Positions 8,469 to 21,204 are shown, counted from the first letter of the stretch. The stretch: 42,773 bases of DNA from Cellulosilyticum sp. (GCA_017941635.1 JAGAVZ010000019.1:1-42773); one strand, 5' to 3'. Made by a program: numbers and translations. The notes: generated by a model not told the origin, from the sequence alone.

Positions 8469-9341
8469 TTAGTGTTGTGATTTAGGGTCGAAGGCATCTC
8501 TTAAGCCATCGCCTAATAAGTTAAATGCTAATACTGTGATTGTAATTGCAAGCCCTGGGAAAATCAGCATATATGGTGCTTCAAAGATAAAACTTCTTGC
8601 ACGACCTAACATATCGCCCCATTCTGCATAAGGAGGTTGTACCCCTAATCCTAAGAAACCAAGTGCTGCAACATTTAAAATGGCTGTGGAAATACCTAGT
8701 GTTGCACGTACAATAATTGGTGATAAAACATTTGGTAAAATATGCTTAAAGATAATCACCACATCATTATTCCCAATTACCTTAGCAGCTTGAACATATT
8801 CACTATCCTTGATTGACATGATACTTCCTCTTACAATACGTGCATACTCTGGAATTGTTACAAGACCAATGGCAATAACTGCTTTATCAATCCCTCTACC
8901 TAGTGCTGCCATTAAAGTAATTGCAAGTAATATATCTGGAATAGACATCATAATGTCCATCAGCCTCATAATCACTGTATCTATTTTTCCACCCTTATAG
9001 CCTGCTACCGCTCCAAGAACTGTCCCTATTACAAGCGCAAAGGCAACTGCCTCAATCCCAACAGATAATGAAACTCTTGTTCCATCAATAATACGTGAGA
9101 AAATATCTCTTCCTTGTTCATCTGTTCCAAACCAATGCTCACTACAAGGTGGTAACTTATTGGCTGACATATCTCCTAAATTTGGATCATATGGTGTAAG
9201 CCATTTTCCAAATAACGCAATAAACACTAGAATACAAATAACCACTAATCCAACAACAGCTGCTTTGTTTTGAATGAGCACTTCCCACATACGCTTAAAT
9301 TTTGATTCTGGTTTTTCTATGACTATTTGTTGTGTTTCCAT
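8469..9341 (-). CDS. dppC: dipeptide/oligopeptide ABC transporter permease (DppC/OppC type)
   Basis: 290-residue inner-membrane permease. A short cytoplasmic N-terminus is followed by a first span at about residues 28-48, the family's extracellular region (LTPYDPN, HWFGTDEQGRDIFSRII), then five more spans. The ATPase-contacting EAA loop is visible as YVQAAKVIGNNDVVIIFKHI. The ATG at 9341 is chosen because AGGAGGAG lies directly upstream; an in-frame start 21 codons earlier would add a polar segment with no ribosome site. It pairs with the DppB-type permease about 100 bases upstream. Confidence 0.92.
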   Translation of the reverse strand: METQQIVIEKPESKFKRMWEVLIQNKAAVVGLVVICILVFIALFGKWLTPYDPNLGDMSANKLPPCSEHWFGTDEQGRDIFSRIIDGTRVSLSVGIEAVAFALVIGTVLGAVAGYKGGKIDTVIMRLMDIMMSIPDILLAITLMAALGRGIDKAVIAIGLVTIPEYARIVRGSIMSIKDSEYVQAAKVIGNNDVVIIFKHILPNVLSPIIVRATLGISTAILNVAALGFLGLGVQPPYAEWGDMLGRARSFIFEAPYMLIFPGLAITITVLAFNLLGDGLRDAFDPKSQH

Positions 9342-9442
9342 TTTCTCTCCTCCTATTATCCTCTTTAGGCTTAGTGTAGCTAATCTTTGATTTCTATCTT
9401 TCATAGACTACTCGACACTACCATTTCTTTTTGCTTTATGGA

Positions 9443-10447
9443 TTATGAATAACGAATACGAGGATCTAAGAATGCATAAATAATGTCCACGATTAAATTC
9501 ATCATAACAAAAATAAATGCAATCAATAGAACAACGCCTTGTACAATTGGGAAGTCTGATTTCATAATCGCTTCTACTGTGTATTTACCAATACCTGGCC
9601 AAGCAAATACTGTTTCTGTAAGCATTGCTCCTCCTAATAAATAACCAAGCTGAATCCCTATAACCGTTACAATAGGAATCATTGCATTGGAAAGGGCATG
9701 TTTCCTAATGACACGACCTTCCGTAATTCCTTTGGCTCTTGCTGTACGGATATAGTCTTGAGATAATGTTTCAAGCATTGTACTTCTTGTCATACGTGCA
9801 ATAATTGCCATAGAATACATAGCTAAGGCTGATGAAGGTAATACAAGATGTTTCAGCGCTGATACGAAAGATTCCATATTCCCTTCCATTAAACTATCTA
9901 TTAAATAAAGTCCTGTTACATTATCTGGTCTTAAAAGTGTTTCAATACGCCCCTGTGCTGGAAGCCATCCTAAAATTCCTGAGAAAAGAATAATTAGCAA
10001 AATACCCAGCCAAAAGATTGGCATAGAAACGCCCACTAGAGATAACACCATACTGATATTATCAATGATAGAATTCTTCTTAACAGCAGATATTGTTCCT
10101 AATAAGATTCCTATAATAGAAGCAATAATGATGGCACAAATTGCAAGTTCTATTGTCGCTGGAAAACGTGAGAAAATCTCTGTTGCCACCGGCTTTTTAG
10201 TATAGTACGAATTTCCAAAGTCTCCTTTTAAAACACCTGCCATATAGTTTATGTATTGGGTAACAACTGGTTCATTTAAACCATTTGCCTCACGCCATTC
10301 TTCCATAGACTCCACTGTAGCATGCTGTCCAAGTACAATACCTGCTGGATCTGGTGAGAAGACACGCATAATAGCAAATATAATAATAGATACGCCTAAT
10401 AAAACGGGTATTAAAAGTAAAAGTCGTTTTGTTATGTACTTTAACAT
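9443..10447 (-). CDS. dppB: dipeptide/oligopeptide ABC transporter permease (DppB/OppB type)
   Basis: 334 residues, the usual length for this permease. It starts with the characteristic LKYITKRLLLLIPVLLGVSI span, then GDFGNSYYTKKPV, and has six spans in all. The EAA loop is at about 232-260 (IRTARAKGITEGRVIRKHAL), followed by the conserved TETVFAWPGIG. It forms the channel with DppC. The 190-base gap from the binding-protein gene contains a strong hairpin that probably lowers permease expression relative to the binding protein. Confidence 0.92.
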   Translation of the reverse strand: MLKYITKRLLLLIPVLLGVSIIIFAIMRVFSPDPAGIVLGQHATVESMEEWREANGLNEPVVTQYINYMAGVLKGDFGNSYYTKKPVATEIFSRFPATIELAICAIIIASIIGILLGTISAVKKNSIIDNISMVLSLVGVSMPIFWLGILLIILFSGILGWLPAQGRIETLLRPDNVTGLYLIDSLMEGNMESFVSALKHLVLPSSALAMYSMAIIARMTRSTMLETLSQDYIRTARAKGITEGRVIRKHALSNAMIPIVTVIGIQLGYLLGGAMLTETVFAWPGIGKYTVEAIMKSDFPIVQGVVLLIAFIFVMMNLIVDIIYAFLDPRIRYS

Positions 10448-10569
10448 CTATCCTTGCTCCTTTTCTTCTTATTTAACCTAAACCTAATTATTTTGTAGTG
10501 TAATTAAGTGATTTATTACCTTGTTATTTCTTTTAAATTTTATAGTTTTTTACATATCCCTTAAAACAA

Positions 10570-10613
10570 CAAATACCATTTGCTCTGCTTAATCGCTTAA
10601 CAAATGGTATTTG
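10570..10613 (-). terminator. intercistronic hairpin in the peptide ABC operon
   Basis: Perfect 13-bp inverted repeat CAAATACCATTTG (10570-10582) and CAAATGGTATTTG (10601-10613) between the binding-protein gene and the first permease gene. On the minus strand it is followed by TTGTTTT, so it can act as a partial terminator or mRNA 3'-end stabiliser. Confidence 0.8.
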
Positions 10614-10638
10614 ATTTATCTTCTATTTTCTTTACTCA

Positions 10639-12243
10639 TTATTTTGTTTTATATATATTTTTGAAGAAGATATTACCTGTTGGGTGGTAAGAATAATTTT
10701 GTACAGATGGTACATATGCTGAAAGGTTGCTTGCATGACTAATTGGAAGCCATAGTGCTTGATCTGCAATATATTGTTCAGCTTTTGCATAGATAGCATT
10801 TCTTTCAGGTCCTTTTTCTGTAGATGTACCTTCTGCAATCATTGCATTATAAGTTTCATCATTAAATCTAGCAACATTCATAGATGGATTTTGGTCACAT
10901 AAAAGATTTAAGAAGTTATCTGGGTCACCATTATCTCCAACCCATCCATAGAAGCATACATCATAGTCACCTGCTACAACTTTATCCTTATATGTAGTCC
11001 AGTCGTAGTCTTCAATTGTTACTTCAACACCTACTTGATTCCAGTATCCTTGAACTGCTTCTGCTAGTGCTTTATTTCTTGTGTTATATACACGTGGATT
11101 GTTGTAAACAATCATTTTAATTGGTCCTGCAAATCCAGCTGCTGCAAGTTCTGCTTTAGCTGCTTCAGGGTCATAAGCTACTTGTTTAACTTCTTCACTA
11201 AAGCCTGGCATAAAGCTTGGTAAAATTGTTGTAGCTACTTCTGCATATTCTCCATAAAGACCTTCTGCAAGTTCTGGTACATTAACTGCTTTAGAAAGCG
11301 ATGTTCTGATTGCTATATCATCAAAATATTCTCTTGTTACATTGTAAGCAAGATAATTTAGGTTCATCCCTGGCACATTGTGGATTTGGTTGCCATCAGC
11401 AATAATTTGATCTACACCTGTTGAATCGATACCATCAATCATATCTACTTCGCCACTCTTAAGGGCTACGATTCTAGCTGAGTTATCTGGAATGAATTTG
11501 AAAACAATATTTTTTGTTTTAGCAGCTTCGTCCCAGTACTCATCATTTCTTGTAAGAATAATATCTTCAGATGGATTCCATTCTACAAATTTGTATGGGC
11601 CTGTTCCCACTGGATTTTGGTTAAGGTTACCATTGTTTGCTTCAAGCGCTGCAGGACTTACCATTGGTGCTGCAAGACTCATTGCAAGATTTGCAAGAAA
11701 TGCTGTGTTTTTCTTTGTTAAGATAATTTCTACTGTAAACTCGTCTACCACATTAACTTCCTTAACATCTGCAAATACAAAGCTTGCATATGGCATATCT
11801 TCTGTAGCTTGTGGTGGTAATTGTCTATCAATATTGATTTTAACTGCTTCTGCATTAAAGTCTGTTCCATCATGGAATTTAACACCTTGTCTTAATTTAA
11901 ATGTATAAGTTAAACCATCTTCTGAGATTTCCCAGCTTTCTGCTAAACAAGGTTCTACCTCTGTAGAGTCTTCTGCATAAGCTAAAAGTCCTTCATAGAC
12001 GTTAACGATTACTTTTGAAGATTCCCCATCATCTACATATGCTGGATCTAATCCACGAGGTTCTGCACCTTGTGCAAATACTAAAGTTTCAGCAATTTCC
12101 TCCCCACTTGTTGTTTCCCCTGAAGTATTTTCTGTAGATGCTGCATTTGAAGTTGTATCATTTGATGCTTCCTTGCTGCCACAGCCAACTAACATACCAA
12201 GTGCTAAGAATGGTGCTACAGCTAATGCTAATTTTCTTTTCAT
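10639..12243 (-). CDS. dppA: peptide-binding lipoprotein of the ABC importer (DppA/OppA type)
   Basis: 534-residue family-5 solute-binding protein. The signal peptide ends in the lipobox LVGC with Cys21, so it is tethered to the outer face of the membrane. A Ser/Thr/Glu-rich linker runs to about residue 50. The binding fold includes the family signatures PRGLDPAYVDDGESSK, AESWEISEDGLTYTFKLRQG and VKFHDGTDFNAEAVK, and YGWVGDNGDPDNFL typical of dipeptide-binding members. The ATG at 12243 has GGGGGA upstream; a longer frame would place 27 polar residues before the signal peptide. A strong promoter lies at 12416-12444. First gene of the five-gene operon. Confidence 0.93.
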   Translation of the reverse strand: MKRKLALAVAPFLALGMLVGCGSKEASNDTTSNAASTENTSGETTSGEEIAETLVFAQGAEPRGLDPAYVDDGESSKVIVNVYEGLLAYAEDSTEVEPCLAESWEISEDGLTYTFKLRQGVKFHDGTDFNAEAVKINIDRQLPPQATEDMPYASFVFADVKEVNVVDEFTVEIILTKKNTAFLANLAMSLAAPMVSPAALEANNGNLNQNPVGTGPYKFVEWNPSEDIILTRNDEYWDEAAKTKNIVFKFIPDNSARIVALKSGEVDMIDGIDSTGVDQIIADGNQIHNVPGMNLNYLAYNVTREYFDDIAIRTSLSKAVNVPELAEGLYGEYAEVATTILPSFMPGFSEEVKQVAYDPEAAKAELAAAGFAGPIKMIVYNNPRVYNTRNKALAEAVQGYWNQVGVEVTIEDYDWTTYKDKVVAGDYDVCFYGWVGDNGDPDNFLNLLCDQNPSMNVARFNDETYNAMIAEGTSTEKGPERNAIYAKAEQYIADQALWLPISHASNLSAYVPSVQNYSYHPTGNIFFKNIYKTK

Positions 12244-12415
12244 CTTATTAATCCCCCTTATTCTATTTTCCAACTTAATCATTTTTAATGAATATAATTC
12301 AAGGTTAATGTATATTCTCTTCATTCCCTGAATTAAGTTAACTAATTTTATTTTGCAATTTTAAATTTCCAAAACTTCATTAGTCGAATTTTATGATAAT
12401 TTCGTTGTTTTAGAT

Positions 12416-12444
12416 ATTATGCGCCTCTTGCCACAAATTGTCAA
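12416..12444 (-). promoter_or_regulatory. promoter of the peptide ABC operon
   Basis: On the minus strand, consensus -35 TTGACA (12444-12439), a 17-base spacer and -10 CATAAT (12421-12416), giving a leader of about 165 bases before the start at 12243. The leader shows no riboswitch fold that I can recognise. Confidence 0.75.
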
Positions 12445-12633
12445 CACATTCACATAACTTCTAAATTTTCTGACAACATATTTTAATATTATTTCAACTC
12501 TTTTAGTCTTTTAAACTTCATTTTTGTAACTACTTTTATCTACTAGCATAAGTTTATATTTATTCATAGAGATACATTATCATCCATATCTTTCTATTAA
12601 ATAATTAAAATAGATTTCTTATATTAATCACAT
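12445..12633. other. AT-rich intergenic stretch without a gene
   Basis: Between the operon promoter and the terminator of the zinc-ribbon gene I see no reading frame with a ribosome site and no clear structure on either strand. Confidence 0.5.
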
Positions 12634-12675
12634 AAAAATAGCTAGCTTAAGCTCTAACTTAAACTAGCTATTTTT
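12634..12675 (-). terminator. terminator after the zinc-ribbon gene
   Basis: 12-bp inverted repeat AAAAATAGCTAG (12634-12645) and CTAGCTATTTTT (12664-12675); the loop contains CTTAAG. It lies downstream of the leftward gene ending at 12731. Confidence 0.85.
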
Positions 12676-12730
12676 CTTTAGTTCATTTCTTTCTTGTTCA
12701 TTACCGTATTAATTAACTACATATTTTTTC

Positions 12731-12997
12731 TTATAGCCACTCTTCATCGCCACCTGTAATAGCAAGGCTAAGCAGCTTATCCCACATCTCTACTTCTTCT
12801 CCTTCAAGAACTTTTTGAAGTGTTGCCTCCGCATCTAATGCTGTCATTTCTTCATCTGGTCCAATCTCTGGGTCAAAATCTTTTTCACAATATGGACAAG
12901 GAATCACTTCACTTAATTGTAGTGATAAAAATCTTGCACCACACTCTTTACATTCATAATATCCACATTTTGTTGTTCCATCTGGTACATAATACAT
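12731..12997 (-). CDS. small zinc-ribbon protein
   Basis: 88 residues. Two CxxC knuckles (CKEC at residues 16-19 and CPYC around 34-37) form a zinc ribbon in the first half. The second half is acidic and helical and ends GGDEEWL. It probably binds zinc and acts through protein contacts; no enzymatic motif is seen. AGAGGAA precedes the ATG. It lies about 120 bases downstream of the FliB-like gene on the same strand and has its own terminator. I do not recognise a named family. Confidence 0.8.
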   Translation of the reverse strand: MYYVPDGTTKCGYYECKECGARFLSLQLSEVIPCPYCEKDFDPEIGPDEEMTALDAEATLQKVLEGEEVEMWDKLLSLAITGGDEEWL

Positions 12998-13115
12998 ATT
13001 TTCTATTTCCTCTCTCTTTTCTTTAGTATGATTTATAATCTTAATGATTATTTTTTATCTATTACTTATCTTATCTACTTTATTTTTATCTTCATTATGC
13101 TTGAATCACTTTTAC

Positions 13116-14273
13116 TTACATTTCAAGGTTACCAAGTACCATTGCCATATAACCCCACTCCCAAATGACATCCTCAAAGCTATTTTCAAGGTATTCATAA
13201 ATATCACTTGCATCATAGCCTGTTACTCTTGCAATAACCGTAATGTAATCTCTCACTGTTTCATAGCTTAAGCCTTCTTCACCTTGCTCTAACCATTTTA
13301 AGAAGAGCGCTTGTCTAATCACGCTATACTCCATTACAATCCATTCAAAGGCTACTACCATATCCTCTAAATTACTTTCTGGCATTAAACCATTACTAAT
13401 AATCTCTGACATAATATAGTGTTTTAAAAGCTGTTTGTATTCTAATAATACCTTTTCAAATTCAGCTTGTCTTTCTAAAAGCTCTTCTTCCCCATAATCA
13501 GCTTCTAAATTTTCCGCTAGCTGTGCAATGGATTCTAAATAGTCTACATAAAGCCCTTGCTTACGATAATTTTCTACCACATCTAAGAAAAGTTCATTAC
13601 TTTCTAAAAGGGCATCTACTAAAGAAAAATCCATATTTCTAATTGCTTTAATAAGCGGCTTTAGTTGTTTTTCCCCACTAGAAACCTTTACTTGCTCAAT
13701 ACTTAGTTTCTCTCTGTCTAAAAACTCTAATAAAGTATAGAAAATCGTCATCAGACGCTCTGGTAATGTATAAGCCCCTTCATCCATTAATCCTAACATC
13801 ACTTCACGTATTTCAAAGAGTAATGCTTCTTCTGGATGTGCATGTTTAATGTTTTCCTTTAACAACTGTGGCTTTTGGTCACGCATAAAGTCCACTACAA
13901 CAGGACAGCAAGAGGCTAATGTCTGCTCTATTCTTCCTTCAAATTCATTTTTTTGTCTTGGGAAAGTATCACATGTCTTAGATAAAAATGTTTCATCTAA
14001 TTGGCTCACTAATTTACAAAGCTTATCCTTGTTTAAGAAAGGACATTTTTTGTCTTTATTCAGCTTAATAATGCTCCCTGATTCTTCCTCTTCTAAGCAT
14101 CCACACAATGAAATTTTTGTGTTATTTTCTACATCTTCTATTTGATGGCCTACCCATTTTTTCTTCGTATCTTCATCTACTGCTATACGCCATTCTTGGC
14201 AACAAGTCATACTACATTTATCTGCAATACATTTAAAAGTATCATAGTAATTGATTTTAACGCTTTGGCTCAT
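13116..14273 (-). CDS. fliB: FliB-like flagellin lysine-N-methylase
   Basis: 385 residues with the cysteine pattern of the FliB family in the first 125: FKCIADKCSMTCCQEW, then CGCL, CPFLNKDKLC, a TCDTFPR block and SCCP. These cysteines are expected to hold an iron-sulphur cluster; family members methylate lysines on flagellin. The C-terminal 250 residues are helical and poorly conserved. AAGGAG precedes the ATG. No flagellar gene is in the window, so the substrate is inferred only from the family; clostridial members are often called simply 'FliB family' and could modify something else. Confidence 0.85.
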   Translation of the reverse strand: MSQSVKINYYDTFKCIADKCSMTCCQEWRIAVDEDTKKKWVGHQIEDVENNTKISLCGCLEEEESGSIIKLNKDKKCPFLNKDKLCKLVSQLDETFLSKTCDTFPRQKNEFEGRIEQTLASCCPVVVDFMRDQKPQLLKENIKHAHPEEALLFEIREVMLGLMDEGAYTLPERLMTIFYTLLEFLDREKLSIEQVKVSSGEKQLKPLIKAIRNMDFSLVDALLESNELFLDVVENYRKQGLYVDYLESIAQLAENLEADYGEEELLERQAEFEKVLLEYKQLLKHYIMSEIISNGLMPESNLEDMVVAFEWIVMEYSVIRQALFLKWLEQGEEGLSYETVRDYITVIARVTGYDASDIYEYLENSFEDVIWEWGYMAMVLGNLEM

Positions 14274-14433
14274 AATTTCTCCTTGGCTTGATTGACATTC
14301 TAGTTCTTTATATCTCTATTTTAAAGGTCTAATGTGACAATCGCAAGCTACTTCCTTCTTCTCTCCCTCCTCTTAAACCCTATGCTTTTATCCAATTTAT
14401 TTCTTCACTTATAAAACCAAATAGCCACTTAAA

Positions 14434-14480
14434 AAGGCTTATCAAGTCCTATATATTTCTTGCATTACTTGATAAGCCTT
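14434..14480 (-). terminator. terminator after the AEC transporter gene
   Basis: 14-bp inverted repeat AAGGCTTATCAAGT (14434-14447) and its complement (14467-14480), followed on the minus strand by TTTTT, just downstream of the transporter stop. Confidence 0.9.
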
Positions 14481-14527
14481 CGTCTAATGACTGATTTATT
14501 TCCTAACTTTTGCTCTATGTACCTACA

Positions 14528-15472
14528 CTAAATAAATCCCAAGCTTTTTAATATAAAAAGCCAAAAAGTAAGAGTAAAGGCACTTGCCAAGGTCGTCAAT
14601 ACAACTGTTGTGGAAGTTAATGTTCCCTTATGCCCAAGATTCTTTGCCATTACAAAACAAGATACGGTGGTTGCCGCACCGAGCATAACCAGAATTGCCA
14701 CTAATTTTTCATGGGTAAAGCCAAGCTTAACTGCTACTGGTAAAAAGATGGCTGCAAATACGACTAATTTTAGTAAACTACAAGCTGTAGCTAGTCCTAA
14801 ATTTTCTTTGGATTGTTTGATATCAAACTCAGCACCTAGTGCCATTAGACCAAGAGGCGTTGCCAAATTGGCAATATTAATGATTGTCTTACTCATAATA
14901 CTTGGCTGAGGTATTTTTAGTAATGACCATAACATACCTAGTCCAATACCAATAATAATAGGGTTTGTTATCACATCTCTAAATGTTTTCTTTAATAGCT
15001 TTTTGTTCAATTGACCTCTTTCTGGTTTCATCAAATTTAAGATTAATACAGCTGCCACATTATAAAGTGGTACCGCTGCAATAATCATTAACGAGGCACT
15101 TCCTGCTGATCCATAAATATTTTGTACAAAGGCACATCCCAAAAGTGCTGAACTGCTGCGGTAGGCGCTCTGTGCAAATTCACCTTGCATGGTTTTATCT
15201 TTAATAAACTGAGAAAGTCCTACTGCTATGAAAATGCTTAAGAGTGATGCCATAAAACAAAAAATCACAAACTTAACATCCCACATCTGATAAAAATCTG
15301 CCGTTGAAAGCTCCTTGAAAACAAGGACAGGTAAAGCCACCTTAAAAACAAATTGATTCATCTTGCTAGTGAGTACTTCATCAAATATTCCCCAATGCCT
15401 TAAACAATAACCAATGACCATCATCATAAAGATAGGCATGGTTGCATTTAAACTAAATATTAAATTCTCCAT
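14528..15472 (-). CDS. AEC-family transporter (auxin efflux carrier fold)
   Basis: 314 residues with about ten membrane spans in the two-bundle arrangement of the AEC family. Typical elements are PIFMMMVIGYCLRHWGI near the start, MNQFVFKVALPVLVFKEL, the mid-protein NPIIIGIGLGMLW and the C-terminal half with LGATTTVSC-like and LTFWLF stretches. Bacterial members export or import small organic acids such as malate or malonate; the substrate here is unknown. The ATG at 15472 has GGGGA seven bases upstream, unlike an ATG seven codons earlier. It lies 180 bases after the acetylesterase gene on the same strand with no obvious terminator between, so read-through from the sugar locus is possible. Confidence 0.85.
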   Translation of the reverse strand: MENLIFSLNATMPIFMMMVIGYCLRHWGIFDEVLTSKMNQFVFKVALPVLVFKELSTADFYQMWDVKFVIFCFMASLLSIFIAVGLSQFIKDKTMQGEFAQSAYRSSSALLGCAFVQNIYGSAGSASLMIIAAVPLYNVAAVLILNLMKPERGQLNKKLLKKTFRDVITNPIIIGIGLGMLWSLLKIPQPSIMSKTIINIANLATPLGLMALGAEFDIKQSKENLGLATACSLLKLVVFAAIFLPVAVKLGFTHEKLVAILVMLGAATTVSCFVMAKNLGHKGTLTSTTVVLTTLASAFTLTFWLFILKSLGFI

Positions 15473-15655
15473 TTCCTTTTCCCCAAATTCCATTCTGTCT
15501 TATTCTATTCTTATATCGCTATTTCATTTTGTACTGCTGTAACTATATAAGACCACTCTTAACTTCATTGCATAATCTTATGTAAAACTTTTCTTTAACT
15601 CATTATACTTATCCTATATAAAACTTCTATTTAATATCAGATTGCATACGCTCTT

Positions 15656-17782
15656 CTAGCTCTCTGTATGAATATCTTGGATTAAAACAAATAAGAAATA
15701 TAAACTCTTAGCCGCTTTCTCTCTTGTAACTATTCTATATGGTTCTAAATAATCCCCATTAATCATTTTTCCGCGTATAATATCTTTTTCGCTGCGTAAT
15801 AATCCCAATTCATATACCACTTTTAGCTCTTCTCTTATCTCCTTAAAATTAGAGTCAACTTCTTCTAAATCCTTTAACTGCTCCCATGGAACAAGTGGAT
15901 AATACTGTGCTGATTCCCCTATTAAATTAGAATCATAGTTCGGGTCATCTGGTGACAAATTTACGCCATTATAATCTGTCATATATTTAGGTTTATGCCA
16001 TAAACCATTAGCATCTTTCCCAAACCTTTGTATATATGCTGTATAAATAATCAATCCCATCTGGGCTACTGTTAAATATTGTGTTCCATCTAATGCATCA
16101 TTTTTTAACTTATTCATTTTGAAGACATTAGAAGTTTCAGCTAAATCTCCTAAAGATATCGACCATAACTTTTCAATTGCTCTTTGATAAGTTTCCACTG
16201 TTATAGATGATTTGGGGTTGAAATTTTCATACGCATCCAAGTGCATAACCCCCAACTTAACAAGCTTCTCTACTTGATTTCTGTAGTACACATTCTTTCC
16301 TTTTTGCATATCCCTTGCCACTTCTGGGAATAAGCCTTTCTCAATCCTTGTTTCATCTTGTGTTTTTAATAGCTTTAATACCGAAGTTTTTAGATATTGG
16401 CTCATCTCCAAATCTTGTCTCACTATGTCGGTCAAAATCATGCGTGTAAACTGCTTACCTAAACATTCTTTATAATGTGTTCCATCACACATTTGACTTG
16501 GATTGCCATTTGCATAACTTCCTGTATTGGTTTTTCCCGGTGTTTCCCCTGCCTCCAAAGATAAAAACATTGCCTTTGCTGCTTCTCCGCCAATCTGTTC
16601 TATGTAGTCAATGCTCATTTGATATAAATCAATTACAGGAACTTGATGTTTTTCTCCAACTTCCTTCATCATTTTAGGGAAATCTATTCCTGGCTCTTTA
16701 CCATATTTAAATCCATCAAAATAAATGGGTTCTTGGTCAAAATCTACGATATCATTTCTAGAATAAAAAACATTATCTATCCTTGTCATAGAAGTTACAA
16801 AGATAGGTTTTATCCCTCTTACTTTGATTGCTGATAAGAAATAGGCTTCTAACCACATCTTAAAACTTTCTGCTGTATTGCCTCTTCCAAAACGTGCATG
16901 AATGCCCTTGAGTTCTTCTCTTGACTCATCATTATGGCCCGATTGAATTAAAATATAATCCCCCGTCTTACCATGCATTAAAAGGTCATTAAGCCTACCT
17001 TCTTGATACATGGATTTTAAAGAACGTCCTCCTTGAGAATAATTAAGTACTTCAACCTTTTCTGCATCAAAATATTCTCCAATAATTTGTCCCCAACCAT
17101 TCATAGGTGCTTCTTCATAAATATAGGATTTAACTGTAGAATCCCCTAGTAGATGAATCGTTGTCTTTCTTTCTTGTTGCTGCTTTTGTGGCATCTCTAC
17201 TAAGCGAATTTCTATTTCACTTATTCCTACACTTACTTGCACACCACTTGGTTTGTCTTTCGTTTCTAATCTAGGTTCTACCTCTATGTCCAAAAATTGT
17301 TCACCTAATATATATGTATATTCCCAAACATCATCTATCCATTTGGCACTTTGAGTACGTAAAACATGTCCCGCTACACTCCATGGCGATGTAGTGAGTA
17401 ATTGTTCTGGTATCATCCCACCCATACTCACATTGGTTTCATCCACTTTAGAAGGTACCTTAACCCTTACTTGATAAGTTCCAGGTTTCAACTTTATTCT
17501 AAAAGTCATGCCCCCATAATTATAGTGATTTTCATGATGCCAACTTATTGTTTCATCCACTTCATGAATCCAAAAGCCATCCTCTCTCTTTTCAATTCGC
17601 TCTATATCCTGTCTTCTCTTTGGAAAAATCCCCGCTTCCCTAATAAATCCAAATCCGCGTTCCTCTGTGTATTCTAGATGAGCATTGCTACAATCAACTG
17701 ATACATGCTCCACTAAGTGCTCTTTTCCTTCTCCTATCTCCCATTTATGCACACCTTGCTGATTAAATATAAATTTTATCAT
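15656..17782 (-). CDS. SGNH acetylesterase (rhamnogalacturonan acetylesterase-like) with SLH-like C-terminus
   Basis: 708 residues, three parts. Residues 1-200 are a beta-sandwich-like domain common in pectin acetylesterases. Residues about 207-455 are an SGNH hydrolase with all blocks: GDSTV (Ser215), GGRS (251-254), GHND (Asn284) and DGTHY (Asp433, His436). It should remove acetyl groups from pectic oligosaccharides. From about residue 480, three degenerate SLH-like modules appear: VEKLVKLGVM with FNPKSSITVE, then LDGTQYLTVAQMG, then VYELGLL with YRIVTREKAAKSLYFL. There is no signal peptide, so surface anchoring is not expected from the sequence as read. AGGAGAG precedes the ATG. It follows the beta-galactosidase gene, separated by a terminator. 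Confidence 0.85.
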   Translation of the reverse strand: MIKFIFNQQGVHKWEIGEGKEHLVEHVSVDCSNAHLEYTEERGFGFIREAGIFPKRRQDIERIEKREDGFWIHEVDETISWHHENHYNYGGMTFRIKLKPGTYQVRVKVPSKVDETNVSMGGMIPEQLLTTSPWSVAGHVLRTQSAKWIDDVWEYTYILGEQFLDIEVEPRLETKDKPSGVQVSVGISEIEIRLVEMPQKQQQERKTTIHLLGDSTVKSYIYEEAPMNGWGQIIGEYFDAEKVEVLNYSQGGRSLKSMYQEGRLNDLLMHGKTGDYILIQSGHNDESREELKGIHARFGRGNTAESFKMWLEAYFLSAIKVRGIKPIFVTSMTRIDNVFYSRNDIVDFDQEPIYFDGFKYGKEPGIDFPKMMKEVGEKHQVPVIDLYQMSIDYIEQIGGEAAKAMFLSLEAGETPGKTNTGSYANGNPSQMCDGTHYKECLGKQFTRMILTDIVRQDLEMSQYLKTSVLKLLKTQDETRIEKGLFPEVARDMQKGKNVYYRNQVEKLVKLGVMHLDAYENFNPKSSITVETYQRAIEKLWSISLGDLAETSNVFKMNKLKNDALDGTQYLTVAQMGLIIYTAYIQRFGKDANGLWHKPKYMTDYNGVNLSPDDPNYDSNLIGESAQYYPLVPWEQLKDLEEVDSNFKEIREELKVVYELGLLRSEKDIIRGKMINGDYLEPYRIVTREKAAKSLYFLFVLIQDIHTES

Positions 17783-17987
17783 TTGCGTACTCTCCTATAT
17801 TCCTTAATATATCGTATCTTTCTTCTTATATGCTTTATCTTTTAGTGTATGCTTTATTTTCTTTATCGTCTACAATTTTAATACTTATTATAAACTACAT
17901 ACTAATAATTTTCTTATCTCTTTCTACATGAATTTGGTTATGGTGTTATGTGACTTCTCTATACTTATCTATTAAATAAAAAAACAT

Positions 17988-18024
17988 AAAAATAACACCC
18001 TCCAACTAGAAAGGTGTTATTTTT
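17988..18024 (-). terminator. terminator after the beta-galactosidase gene
   Basis: 12-bp inverted repeat AAAAATAACACC (17988-17999) and GGTGTTATTTTT (18013-18024), just downstream of the leftward stop. The 205 bases between it and the esterase start hold a possible TATAAT but no gene. Confidence 0.85.
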
Positions 18025-18051
18025 ATCTTAATATCCGTTCATATGGATGTT

Positions 18052-21186
<3,135 letters not shown>

Positions 21187-21204
21187 TTATGCTTAATCAT
21201 TTTG

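Noticed and set aside
11492-11908. 138-codon open frame antisense to the peptide-binding lipoprotein gene
   Set aside because: Shadow of a strongly supported gene on the other strand; no ribosome site and no family resemblance.
12244-12415. Riboswitch in the long leader of the peptide operon
   Set aside because: No conserved core or strong alternative hairpins visible.
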